Of a DNA stretch of 19,747 bases, positions 1 to 7,269 are shown in pieces. Below the pieces are notes generated by a model. The model was not told the DNA's origin. It did not search any database and saw only the letters and a list, made by a program, of their open reading frames with translations. Position 1 is the first letter of the stretch. The number at the start of each line of letters is the position of its first letter. Source of the DNA: JBCDGZ01 sp038750655 (lineage in GTDB: Bacteria; Bacteroidota; Bacteroidia; Chitinophagales; Saprospiraceae); the NCBI GenBank assembly GCA_038750655.1, contig JBCDGZ010000141.1:1-19747 (forward strand), read 5' to 3'. The position numbers were made by a program, and so were the translations under genes.

Positions 1-1100
1 AGTTGTTCCAGGCCCCTAAGATCCTCCAGACTATCATTCTGTAATAGGGTGAGCGAACCAGAAAGCCTTCTCAGGCTATCCAAGCCTTGCAGATTGACCA
101 GACGATGGTTCTTTTCAATTCGGACCCCTTCTTTTGCATAATCTAAGGCATCGAGTCCATGTAGACTTTTCAGCTGCTCATTCTCTATGATCTTTATTAC
201 CCCTACTTTTTGTAAAGAGTCTAAGCCTTCCAGGTTAACCAGGCTAGGATTGCGTTCAATGGTGAAGATCAGTTTAATGCTGTCCAAGTTTCTCAAACCT
301 TCGAGGCTACTGAGCATCGTGTTTCCTTCAATAATGATATTCCCATCAATGGATTCAAGATTTTGTAAACCTTCTAGATTGATCAGTCGGTCATTGTCAA
401 TCACATGAGGACCGTGATCACAAAAGGTGATTTGTTCAAGTCCCCTGAGGTCACCGAGTTGATCATTGTCAATAATGCTGATGCCCCGACAGTAGGCAAG
501 ATTGCTTAAGTGCTGCAGGTGGAGCAATTCCCAATTGCGGCTGATTTTTAGAAATCCCCCTGTTATACTACTCAACTGATCCAGACCGCTGAGGTTTTTT
601 AGGTTATTATTTTCCGAGATCTCCAAGTCACCTCTCACCACCCGGAGGCTGTCCAGGCCTTTGAGATCAAACAAGCTATAATTTTGAGCAATACGTATTC
701 GCCTGCTGGTTTCTTTCAAGCCAATGAGGCCATGTAAGTTTTTTAGCGTGGGATTGTGAACAATGTTGATTTCTTTATCGATGGTTCGCACATTGGCCAG
801 CCCATCAATATTTTTCAGCCCCAGGTTGAATTCAATGTAGACTGGACCGACGATGGACTGTAGCCGCCGAAGGCTGTCGAGGTGTTTGATGTTGTGCTCT
901 TCGGCTTCTTCAATAATTAAATAACCAGATAGCGCCGTGCAATTGGGGTAGAGGATGGCAAAACTATCGATTTGCGATTGGCGCGTAAATTTTACGTAAT
1001 CCCCCGGACAATCTTGTCCGATAGCGAGCAAGGAAAACAGGAGAAAGGGGAGAAGGAACCAATAGCGGAGAAGGGGGAGAGGGTTTTGTATTTTAGTCAT
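1..1100 (-). CDS. Secreted leucine-rich / receptor-L-like repeat protein, 3' end cut by window edge
   Basis: An open frame runs without a stop from an ATG at 1100 to the left edge, giving 366 codons of an incomplete protein. Residues 1 to about 28 form a signal peptide (hydrophobic run, then AIG before Gln-Asp-Cys). From about residue 60 the protein is a string of some 12 units of 23-26 residues with the pattern 'L..L..I.G.I.I..N..L..L.GL', for example LKNLSGL, LINLEGL and LVNLEGL. This resembles the receptor L-domain type of right-handed beta-helix/LRR found in secreted Bacteroidota proteins, so an extracellular binding or adhesion role is plausible. The target is unknown. The C-terminus, which might carry a sorting domain, lies outside the window. 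It lies 98 bases downstream of the porin gene on the same strand. Confidence 0.8.
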   Translation of the reverse strand, partial: MTKIQNPLPLLRYWFLLPFLLFSLLAIGQDCPGDYVKFTRQSQIDSFAILYPNCTALSGYLIIEEAEEHNIKHLDSLRRLQSIVGPVYIEFNLGLKNIDGLANVRTIDKEINIVHNPTLKNLHGLIGLKETSRRIRIAQNYSLFDLKGLDSLRVVRGDLEISENNNLKNLSGLDQLSSITGGFLKISRNWELLHLQHLSNLAYCRGISIIDNDQLGDLRGLEQITFCDHGPHVIDNDRLINLEGLQNLESIDGNIIIEGNTMLSSLEGLRNLDSIKLIFTIERNPSLVNLEGLDSLQKVGVIKIIENEQLKSLHGLDALDYAKEGVRIEKNHRLVNLQGLDSLRRLSGSLTLLQNDSLEDLRGLEQ

Positions 1101-1198
1101 TTTCTAGCTTTTTGTGGTCGATCATTAGACGGTCGTTACTACTCAATTTACAAAATAATCGAGAAAGAAGAGGAGGCTTCCCCTAGTTTTGTCGACTG

Positions 1199-3475
1199 CT
1201 AGTCCAAAAATTGCCAGGAGATGCCAAAGCGAATGGCGCCGAAGGGGTAGGGCTGGTTGAGGGTTTGGAAGAAAAATTCTTCGGAGAGATTCAAATAGCC
1301 CATCAGGTTTTCGGCGCGGATGAAGGCGCGGAAGAATCCAACTTTGAAGGCCATAAAGAAATCGACGGCGGGGTAGAGGGCCAGCTCTTGTTCGTTTTGC
1401 AAATGGAATTGACCGATTAGCGGCTGGTAGGCATTGCCCCGAAAGGCGCTGCTCAAGCGGAGGTCAAGACCGATGTAAGTATCGAGGACGCGCCGGAAGA
1501 GCTTTCCTTTGAAGTAGATATTTTGTTTAAAATAAAAAGAGGGCATACGGAGATTATCCCCAGAGATTTGCTGCAACATCAGCCAGCTCTCCCCTCCAAA
1601 TTTCCAAAATTGAAAATTCTGCTGGATGATCAACTGCAAAATGCTGATCGTACCATTGTCCTGCTGGGGAATGGCCGAGGTGTCGAAGTAAATGTAATTA
1701 GTCAGCAGGTGGAGCTGGCCAGATAGGCGAGTGTCGGAGAGGGGCTGGTAATAGGTGGCTTGTAGGCTGTTCTCCAGCGGCTTATCGAAACCATTATTCC
1801 AAACTTCCCGCTGAGCGATGTAGAAATTCCTTTGTACCAAATTAGGACTGTACTGCTGAGAGGTCCCTCGAACGTCCAGGCTACCAGCCTTACCCAAGTC
1901 GAAGAAGAGCTGGCCAAAGAGCCGATAGTCTCCCCGCTGATCCCACAAACCATAGTGCCCATAGGTGCGTACCTGCAAGCGATCCGAAGGCGTAAAATTC
2001 CAGCGGCCACTCAAGAACAAATTGTTAATCGTAGAATCCCGAGGCTCCATCTGCAACTGGTACCAGCTGTGCGTCAGCCCCGCTTCCAACAGATCGCGCT
2101 GCGTCCCGCTCTCCACCGCCTTCCCCTTGCGCTGGCTCGATGTGCTCAAACTCAAACTATTCTCAATCTGCCGCCCCTGAACAAAATGGCGCAGCCCCCG
2201 CTGGTCCACCTGCAAATCTCCATAAAATAGCGAGTCCTCCGCCGGCTCCGTATCGGTAAACTTGAAGCGGCTGCGCTCGTAGAAGATGCGATGCGTCAAA
2301 GTGAAGGCCCGCCCCTCGGCCTTGGGAAGGGAAGGAATGGCGGTCCCGGTGGTATCTAGCATGGATTGGATGGCGGCGGTATCAGTCCTAGCGGTATCTG
2401 GCGAAGCTATTATCGTCGTCGTATTGAAAAGCCCCGTTTGAGTACTGTCCATTGGAGTAGTTAGTAAGGTGGAATCTACGGACTCCATACTAGCCGTATC
2501 ACTCATCACCTGCACTGCCGAGGAGTCTCCGCTTACGGTTGCGGTAGAGTCCTGCCCCAGCGATACCCCCAAAGTATCCCCCGGCTGTGCCAGCGAATCC
2601 AGCCGCTGAATGCGCAGCGAGTCTGGTAAGGCTGGGCCGCCCCGCAGCGGCTTCACCCGCTTCTGAACCTGCCCCCGCCGCCCCGCCAGCCGAAAATGCT
2701 GCGTGTAGGCCAAAGAGCGCTGATCCTGCCGAGTATCCGCCGTGCTCAAAAAAACCGGAATGCTGAACTCCTGATCTCGATTATCATCCGTCAGCAGCTC
2801 CTGCCGAATGCCGCCGTTGTCCTCGTGGCGGATGACATTGCTGATGTAGGTGAAAAAGCTGTCGTAGCGCCCCCCCGCTCCATGAATCCAAATGCCGGTA
2901 CCGAAGGCCGAGGCCGTCGCCCGCTGCGAGTTGTAGGCCCCCGTGTTGTTGATGCGCTTGTAGTCCACGCTGTAGTTGATGCCGCTGGAGAAATTGCGGC
3001 TGAATTTAGCTTTGAAGTAGGCGTCGGATTGAGTTTGCCCCTGCGAGAAATAGGCATCGGTAAAGGCTTTCCGCAGACTGTAATAGGGCATTTGATCGTG
3101 CCGCAGTTTGTAGAGGTCGAATTGGTGAAAGCCTACATCGAAGCCTCGCTGAAAACGCGGCTGCCAGGCCAGTGGCTGATGCGGCGAACCCAAATTGCCC
3201 AGATGCGCATAATCAAAGGGCTGCTGCCGAATCGGATCGTATTGCCAAAACCGGCTGTCCAGCGCCGTATCCCGGAACGGCAGCTCCAGGCCCGGATTGT
3301 CCGGATAGAGATAATTGAAATTGATGGTATCTGGCTCCTCCTCCCGTTGCTGTTGTTGCTGCTGTTGTCCACCGCTGCGTCGAGCGCCCGGCGGCGCTCC
3401 GCCAAGCTGCCCCATCAGCTCCTGAACAGGCCAAAGCAGCAGGATCAATAAGGGCAGCAGATAGGAGTAGCGCAT
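1199..3475 (-). CDS. Putative outer-membrane beta-barrel porin (Porin_10-like)
   Basis: This 758-residue protein starts with a signal peptide (hydrophobic residues 5-18, likely cleavage near LMG|Q at 22/23). Next come a short disordered stretch with seven consecutive Gln (37-43), a conserved-looking N-terminal block (about 52-130), and alternating aromatic/polar beta-strand sequence to the end. This order and style match the 'putative porin' family of Bacteroidota (Pfam Porin_10), recognised by general resemblance only. Residues about 275-388 are a Ser/Thr/Asp-rich low-complexity insertion separating early strands from the rest of the barrel; it may be a long exposed loop or periplasmic linker. 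The C-terminus ends Trp-Gln-Phe-Leu-Asp, not in a terminal Phe. The substrate cannot be inferred. It lies 76 bases downstream of fabI on the same strand. Confidence 0.7.
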   Translation of the reverse strand: MRYSYLLPLLILLLWPVQELMGQLGGAPPGARRSGGQQQQQQQREEEPDTINFNYLYPDNPGLELPFRDTALDSRFWQYDPIRQQPFDYAHLGNLGSPHQPLAWQPRFQRGFDVGFHQFDLYKLRHDQMPYYSLRKAFTDAYFSQGQTQSDAYFKAKFSRNFSSGINYSVDYKRINNTGAYNSQRATASAFGTGIWIHGAGGRYDSFFTYISNVIRHEDNGGIRQELLTDDNRDQEFSIPVFLSTADTRQDQRSLAYTQHFRLAGRRGQVQKRVKPLRGGPALPDSLRIQRLDSLAQPGDTLGVSLGQDSTATVSGDSSAVQVMSDTASMESVDSTLLTTPMDSTQTGLFNTTTIIASPDTARTDTAAIQSMLDTTGTAIPSLPKAEGRAFTLTHRIFYERSRFKFTDTEPAEDSLFYGDLQVDQRGLRHFVQGRQIENSLSLSTSSQRKGKAVESGTQRDLLEAGLTHSWYQLQMEPRDSTINNLFLSGRWNFTPSDRLQVRTYGHYGLWDQRGDYRLFGQLFFDLGKAGSLDVRGTSQQYSPNLVQRNFYIAQREVWNNGFDKPLENSLQATYYQPLSDTRLSGQLHLLTNYIYFDTSAIPQQDNGTISILQLIIQQNFQFWKFGGESWLMLQQISGDNLRMPSFYFKQNIYFKGKLFRRVLDTYIGLDLRLSSAFRGNAYQPLIGQFHLQNEQELALYPAVDFFMAFKVGFFRAFIRAENLMGYLNLSEEFFFQTLNQPYPFGAIRFGISWQFLD

Positions 3476-3551
3476 AGTTAGGATTTGGAGAAAAAACGCC
3501 GCAAGGCTTCAGAAATTGAAATGACTCGCAGGGTTTAACATTTTGCAAAGC

Positions 3552-4355
3552 TTACATATCCAGAATCGCCGGACTCATCCCCATGTTAGAAAAACCACCA
3601 TCGTGGTAGAGGTTCTGCATCGTCACCATCCGCGTTAAATCCGAAAACAGGGTGACACAGTAATCCGCACAAGCTTCTGCGGAAGCATTACCCAGTGGAG
3701 ACATCTTGTCGGCATAGCCGAAGAATTCATCAAAACCCTTTACCCCACTGCCCGCCGTGGTCATCGTCGGAGATTGAGAGATGGTATTGACCCGCACTTT
3801 TTTCTGCACCCCAAAGTGGTAGCCAAAGCTCCGGGCAAACGATTCGAGTAGGGCCTTGGACTCCGCCATTTCGTTGTAGTCTGGAAATACCCGTTGGGCA
3901 GCAATGTAGGTCAGGGCCAGGATCGACCCCCAGTCATTGATGGCGTCCAACTTCAGCATGGTCTGCATCATCCGGTGGAAAGAGATGGCCGAGATGTCGA
4001 AGGTCTTCTGCATCCAGTCGTACTTGATATTGGTGTACTCCCGCTTCTTGCGGACATTGAGCGACATCCCGATAGAGTGCAAAACAAAGTCAACCTTGCC
4101 CCCCAGGATTTCCATCGATTGGGTGAAGAGGTTTTCCATATCTTCATCTTTAGTGGCGTCAGCGGGGATGATCTCTGCGTTGAGGCGCTTGCCCAGCTCC
4201 TGAATTTTGCCGAAGCGCAGGGCTACCGGCGCATTGGTCAGTGTGATGCTGGCACCTTCTTCCACGCAGCGTTCAGCCACTTTCCAGGCGATTGATTTTT
4301 CGTCCAGGGCACCGAAGATGATGCCTTTTTTTCCCGATAGTAGATTGTTTGACAT
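3552..4355 (-). CDS. fabI: Enoyl-[acyl-carrier-protein] reductase (NADH), FabI
   Basis: FabI catalyses the last reduction of each fatty-acid elongation cycle, turning trans-2-enoyl-ACP into acyl-ACP in the cytoplasm. The 267-residue length is normal. It is an atypical short-chain dehydrogenase: a nucleotide-binding N-terminus (KGIIFGALDEKSIAW, residues 10-24), the HSIG motif at 93-96, and the FabI-type active site Tyr-x6-Lys at Tyr160/Lys167, with a second Tyr at 150 in the position of E. coli Tyr146. The C-terminal 'YHDGGFSNMGM' matches the family. It lies 67 bases downstream of recN and 76 bases upstream of the porin gene, all on the minus strand, so read-through from recN is possible, although the pathways are unrelated. 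The assignment is firm. Confidence 0.95.
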   Translation of the reverse strand: MSNNLLSGKKGIIFGALDEKSIAWKVAERCVEEGASITLTNAPVALRFGKIQELGKRLNAEIIPADATKDEDMENLFTQSMEILGGKVDFVLHSIGMSLNVRKKREYTNIKYDWMQKTFDISAISFHRMMQTMLKLDAINDWGSILALTYIAAQRVFPDYNEMAESKALLESFARSFGYHFGVQKKVRVNTISQSPTMTTAGSGVKGFDEFFGYADKMSPLGNASAEACADYCVTLFSDLTRMVTMQNLYHDGGFSNMGMSPAILDM

Positions 4356-4386
4356 ATTAGCTAGTTAGTTTTTTAGTGTGCAAGTT

Positions 4387-4406
4387 GTGTCTCCTATGGG
4401 GGACAC
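4387..4406 (-). other. Short hairpin in the recN-fabI gap
   Basis: GTGTCTCC (4387-4394) can pair with GGGGACAC (4399-4406) with one G-T pair and a four-base loop. It lies downstream of the recN stop and about 30 bases upstream of the fabI ATG. There is no T-run directly after it in the direction of transcription, so it is not a standard intrinsic terminator. It may instead influence the fabI leader or stabilise recN mRNA ends; this is inference only. Confidence 0.3.
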
Positions 4407-4422
4407 GGCGTAGCATTAATAC

Positions 4423-6081
4423 CTACCCCGCTCCCAGCAACTCCTTCGCATTCTCGATCGCTGAATCCGAAGGAGGGCTGCCGCTCAGCATAGTGGCGAC
4501 CTCCTTGATGCGCTCCTCTGCGCTCAGCAGCTTGACATTCGTTACGGTCCGATCTTCTCGGACGGACTTATAGACAAAGTAGTGAGCATCGGCTTTGACG
4601 GCGATCTGGGGGGTATGCGTAATGGAGACCACTTGGTGTCTTTGCGCTAGTTTTTGTAGGATGTTGCCCATTTTGAGGGCGACGTCGCCAGAGATACCGG
4701 TGTCGATTTCATCGAAGATGAGGGTCGGCAGGGGGATGGCGCTGGCGACCAGCGATTTGGTGCAGAGGGTCAGTCGGGACAGTTCGCCGCCGGAGGCTAC
4801 TTCGCGGATGGGCATGAACTTGCTGCCCTTGTTGGGCGCGAAGAGGAATTGGACCTCGTCGATGCCTGTGGCATTGAGGGCATCGAGGCGATTGACCTCC
4901 ACCCGCAGCTGGGCATATTCCATCCCCAGCTTGCTCAGCAGGGTTTCAACTTTTTTGGCGAAGGGGGCGGCTACGGCCTGCCGGCGTTTCGACAGGTCAT
5001 CGGCGATTTGTTGCAGCGCCTTGGCCTGCTGTTGCAGTTGTGCTTCCAGCGCCTCGATTTCGTTGGAGAGGTCGCCGAAGGCATTGAGCTGGCTTTGTAA
5101 ATCCTGTTGAATTTGCAGCAGCTCTTCGAGGGTATTGACCTTGTGCTTGTTTTGTAGTTTATAGATCAAATCCAAGCGGGCCTGGGCCTCGGCGATTCGT
5201 TCCCCGTCGTACTCCGTATCCTCTGCAATTTTGACCAACTCATTCGAAAGATCCTGCAATTCTACAATCAACCCATCGTAGCGATCGTGAATGTTATCCA
5301 GTCGAGGATGGAAATTGCGAATGCCACCGATGGCCTGCGATAATTCCTCCAAATTACTAATCACCGATTGCTCCCCTTCTACCAGCAAATGCGTAGCATT
5401 GCCTAGTGTACGTTTGATTTCCTCCGCGTTGGTCAATCGGTTCAGCTCCGCTTCCAGCTCTTTTTGTTCTCCTTCTACCAGTTCCACCTCATTGAACTCA
5501 TTGATTTGAAAGTTGAGAAATTCGATCTCTCGGGCAGAGTTATCGTTTTGCTCGATCAAATTTTGCAGACGGCGACGGTCACTCTGGTATTGGCGAAAGC
5601 CCTTTTGGTATTTTTCCAAAGCCACTTTATTATCCGCCAGAGCATCCAGCATCCTCAGTTGAAAGGAGATGTTGTTGATGTCTCGAGTATCGAATTGTTG
5701 GTGCAGATCGATGAGGGAGGAGCTGAGTTTTTGCAGCGTTTTGAGATTGACCGGGGTGTCATTGATGAAGGCGCGAGACTTGCCCGCCGGGGTCAGTTCA
5801 CGGCGAACCACCGTTTCTTCATCATAATCAATATCGTGCTCGTCGAAGAAGGATTTGAGGGAATAGTGGGAAATATCGAATTGCCCCTCTATCACACATT
5901 TCTTATCCTCCTTGTAGAGGGCCTTGGTGTCAGCACGTTTCCCCATAATCAGCCCTAGGGCACCGAGTAAGATAGACTTACCCGCGCCGGTTTCGCCAGT
6001 GATGATGGTGAGTTGATTGGAAAAGGCAATTTCCAGTTCCTCAATAATGGCGTAATTCTTAATTAACAGGCGTTGAATCAT
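4423..6081 (-). CDS. recN: DNA repair protein RecN
   Basis: RecN is an SMC-like ATPase that acts at DNA double-strand breaks during recombinational repair. The 552-residue length equals that of the E. coli protein. The two halves of the ABC-type ATPase lie at the ends: Walker A GETGAGKS at residues 29-36, and near the C-terminus the signature SGGELS (430-435), Walker B TLIFDEID (about 453-460) and the H-loop SITHT (His at about 489). The middle (about 150-380) is Gln/Glu/Leu-rich coiled coil, interrupted centrally as expected for the hairpin arm. The start is the ATG at 6081, matching the conserved 'MIQRLLIKNYAII' N-terminus. A Bacteroidota-type -7 box lies about 55 bases upstream. Confidence 0.96.
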   Translation of the reverse strand: MIQRLLIKNYAIIEELEIAFSNQLTIITGETGAGKSILLGALGLIMGKRADTKALYKEDKKCVIEGQFDISHYSLKSFFDEHDIDYDEETVVRRELTPAGKSRAFINDTPVNLKTLQKLSSSLIDLHQQFDTRDINNISFQLRMLDALADNKVALEKYQKGFRQYQSDRRRLQNLIEQNDNSAREIEFLNFQINEFNEVELVEGEQKELEAELNRLTNAEEIKRTLGNATHLLVEGEQSVISNLEELSQAIGGIRNFHPRLDNIHDRYDGLIVELQDLSNELVKIAEDTEYDGERIAEAQARLDLIYKLQNKHKVNTLEELLQIQQDLQSQLNAFGDLSNEIEALEAQLQQQAKALQQIADDLSKRRQAVAAPFAKKVETLLSKLGMEYAQLRVEVNRLDALNATGIDEVQFLFAPNKGSKFMPIREVASGGELSRLTLCTKSLVASAIPLPTLIFDEIDTGISGDVALKMGNILQKLAQRHQVVSITHTPQIAVKADAHYFVYKSVREDRTVTNVKLLSAEERIKEVATMLSGSPPSDSAIENAKELLGAG

Positions 6082-6136
6082 GCTTTTGTTTTCCCGTATA
6101 GGTCGGCCTTTATGTTTAGCGATGCCAACCGATGCG

Positions 6137-6144
6137 CAAATTTA
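6137..6144 (-). promoter_or_regulatory. Candidate -7 box for recN
   Basis: On the minus strand this reads TAAATTTG, a perfect match to the Bacteroidota -7 consensus TAnnTTTG. It would place the transcript start near 6131 and give a leader of about 50 bases for recN. The expected -33 TTTG is not clear; only a T-rich stretch is present upstream. This is a match to consensus by eye. Confidence 0.35.
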
Positions 6145-6251
6145 ATAGTTGTTGTGGAGAAAAAAGGAAAAATTATGGGCTTTGACGCTGATTTTTATGC
6201 AGGACAAAAATCCTTGGCGCTTGGCCTTGCCCTCCATTTTTTACAAAAAAA

Positions 6252-6370
6252 ATGTTAGAATTTTATTTTTCTGACAATCAGTTGGTTACAGTCAGATTGA
6301 TCAGCTACTGATCAGCTTTGTTTAACTTTTTATTGACAAAAGTTCAACAAAACATCTGCCTTTATGTTAC
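6252..6370 (+). repeat. Duplicated upstream element, copy 1 (inverted repeat inside)
   Basis: It aligns with 9173-9290 almost without gaps (offset 2921 at the left end, 2920 for the rest). Shared blocks include ATGTTAGA, AATCAGTTG, AACTTTTT, TGACAAAA, TTCAACAAAAC and GTTAC. CTTTGTTTAA (6316-6325) faces TTCAACAAAA (6343-6352) as an imperfect inverted repeat with a 17-base spacer. The position about 155 bases before the gene start and the conservation in both copies suggest a promoter/operator region. No standard -33/-7 pair is obvious. Confidence 0.6.
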
Positions 6371-6525
6371 ATCCACGACAGTTCAATACAACATCCTCCT
6401 TGTATACAAGCGTACCCACCATCCTCTCTCTCTAAATCTAAATTCTGAGCTCATCATTTAGCCGATTGTCGACGTTTGGCACTTCTTAACACCTATTTCA
6501 ATTCAACCTTTTAAAAATTGTAATC

Positions 6526-7263
6526 ATGACATCTAATACAATAATCAGAATTTTGTTTTCTAAATTTTCCCACCCCGCTTATCTTGTAAAATGTACTTTA
6601 CTGTTGCTTTTCTTCGTGAGTGCTGCTACTGTATCTGAGGCCCAATGCCCACCTGCTGAACCTGGTTGTACTCCGACGCAAACCTTTACCGCTACTGTTA
6701 ATACGCCTAATTATCCAGACTGTAATCTTACCGTAACATATGACTTGAGAGTTTGTCAAGGCGAATTTCAAATTTTTAATATCCGTATTGTAACCGGCAC
6801 GGGAGATTGTTTTGATTTTATTAGCGATGTTCTGGGAATTTTCTTCGGTCCCGATCCAACGCTTCTAAACCAAGAGCGTTTTTTGGCAACTCTGATCGAA
6901 CAAATTGAAACTGAGGTGGCCAACCAGCTATTCGACGCTGCAGTAGCTGCCGGTCCAGCGATTTTATACAACTGTAATAGTGGGCTGAATACCTTCACCG
7001 CTAAGTTTTACAGAGGTTCTTGTGTGTCCTTCTGTGTAACTAGAAATAGTGAGACCGGCGCTATTGGTTTCGTTCCACTGAGCTGCGGTACGACTTGCTG
7101 TGTGAAGAGGACTGTCTATTGCCTTGATGATGCAGGTAATGTTCAGGTCGACGTCACTGTAGATCAGGTTATACCAGGAGAATGCTTCACGCTGCCAAGG
7201 CCAACCTGTCCTGCTGGATCACTCTTCCAGAGTCCTTGTTTTGAGCTTTGTGAAACAAACTAA
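6526..7263 (+). CDS. Small secreted cysteine-rich protein, cassette copy 1
   Basis: I do not recognise this 245-residue protein. It has a long N-region, a hydrophobic core (about 23-34) and a likely signal cleavage at SEA|Q (39/40). The mature part begins CPPAEPGC and contains 16 Cys, all of which have a counterpart in the paralogue at 9442. They include a GTTCC pair in the second half and a final block SLFQSPCFELC. The even count and the export signal suggest disulfides formed outside the cytoplasm. Residues about 95-145 are Cys-free and probably helical. There is no T9SS sorting domain, lipobox or membrane anchor, so the protein is periplasmic or released. The next gene starts 6 bases after the stop, which indicates co-transcription and probably translational coupling. 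Confidence 0.85.
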   Translation: MTSNTIIRILFSKFSHPAYLVKCTLLLLFFVSAATVSEAQCPPAEPGCTPTQTFTATVNTPNYPDCNLTVTYDLRVCQGEFQIFNIRIVTGTGDCFDFISDVLGIFFGPDPTLLNQERFLATLIEQIETEVANQLFDAAVAAGPAILYNCNSGLNTFTAKFYRGSCVSFCVTRNSETGAIGFVPLSCGTTCCVKRTVYCLDDAGNVQVDVTVDQVIPGECFTLPRPTCPAGSLFQSPCFELCETN

Positions 7264-7269
7264 AATCCA

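Larger units (their letters stand above)
6082..6525. other. 444-base intergenic region between recN and cassette copy 1
   Basis: This region separates the divergent recN gene and the first cysteine-rich gene. The recN side (6082 to about 6240) holds the -7 candidate at 6137-6144. From 6252 to 6370 lies an element that recurs upstream of cassette copy 2. Within it, TGATCAGC occurs twice (6298-6305 and 6309-6316), an exact 11-base direct spacing of a palindromic core, present only in this copy. From 6371 to about 6500 the leader is unlike that of copy 2, but the last 25 bases before the ATG are similar again. I see no convincing gene in it. Confidence 0.6.

Noticed and set aside
972..1202. Plus-strand frame of 76 codons opposite the leucine-rich gene start
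   Set aside because: It overlaps the signal-peptide region of the minus-strand gene and the gap before it; low-complexity Glu/Lys composition, no known similarity.
2696..3451. Plus-strand open frame (251 codons) opposite the porin gene
   Set aside because: It is antisense to the porin N-terminal half; the leucine run near its end is the complement of the glutamine repeat and upstream coding sequence.
6073..6258. Small plus-strand frame of 61 codons in the recN upstream region
   Set aside because: It starts inside recN and runs over its promoter candidate. No supporting motif, and it ends where the duplicated upstream element begins.
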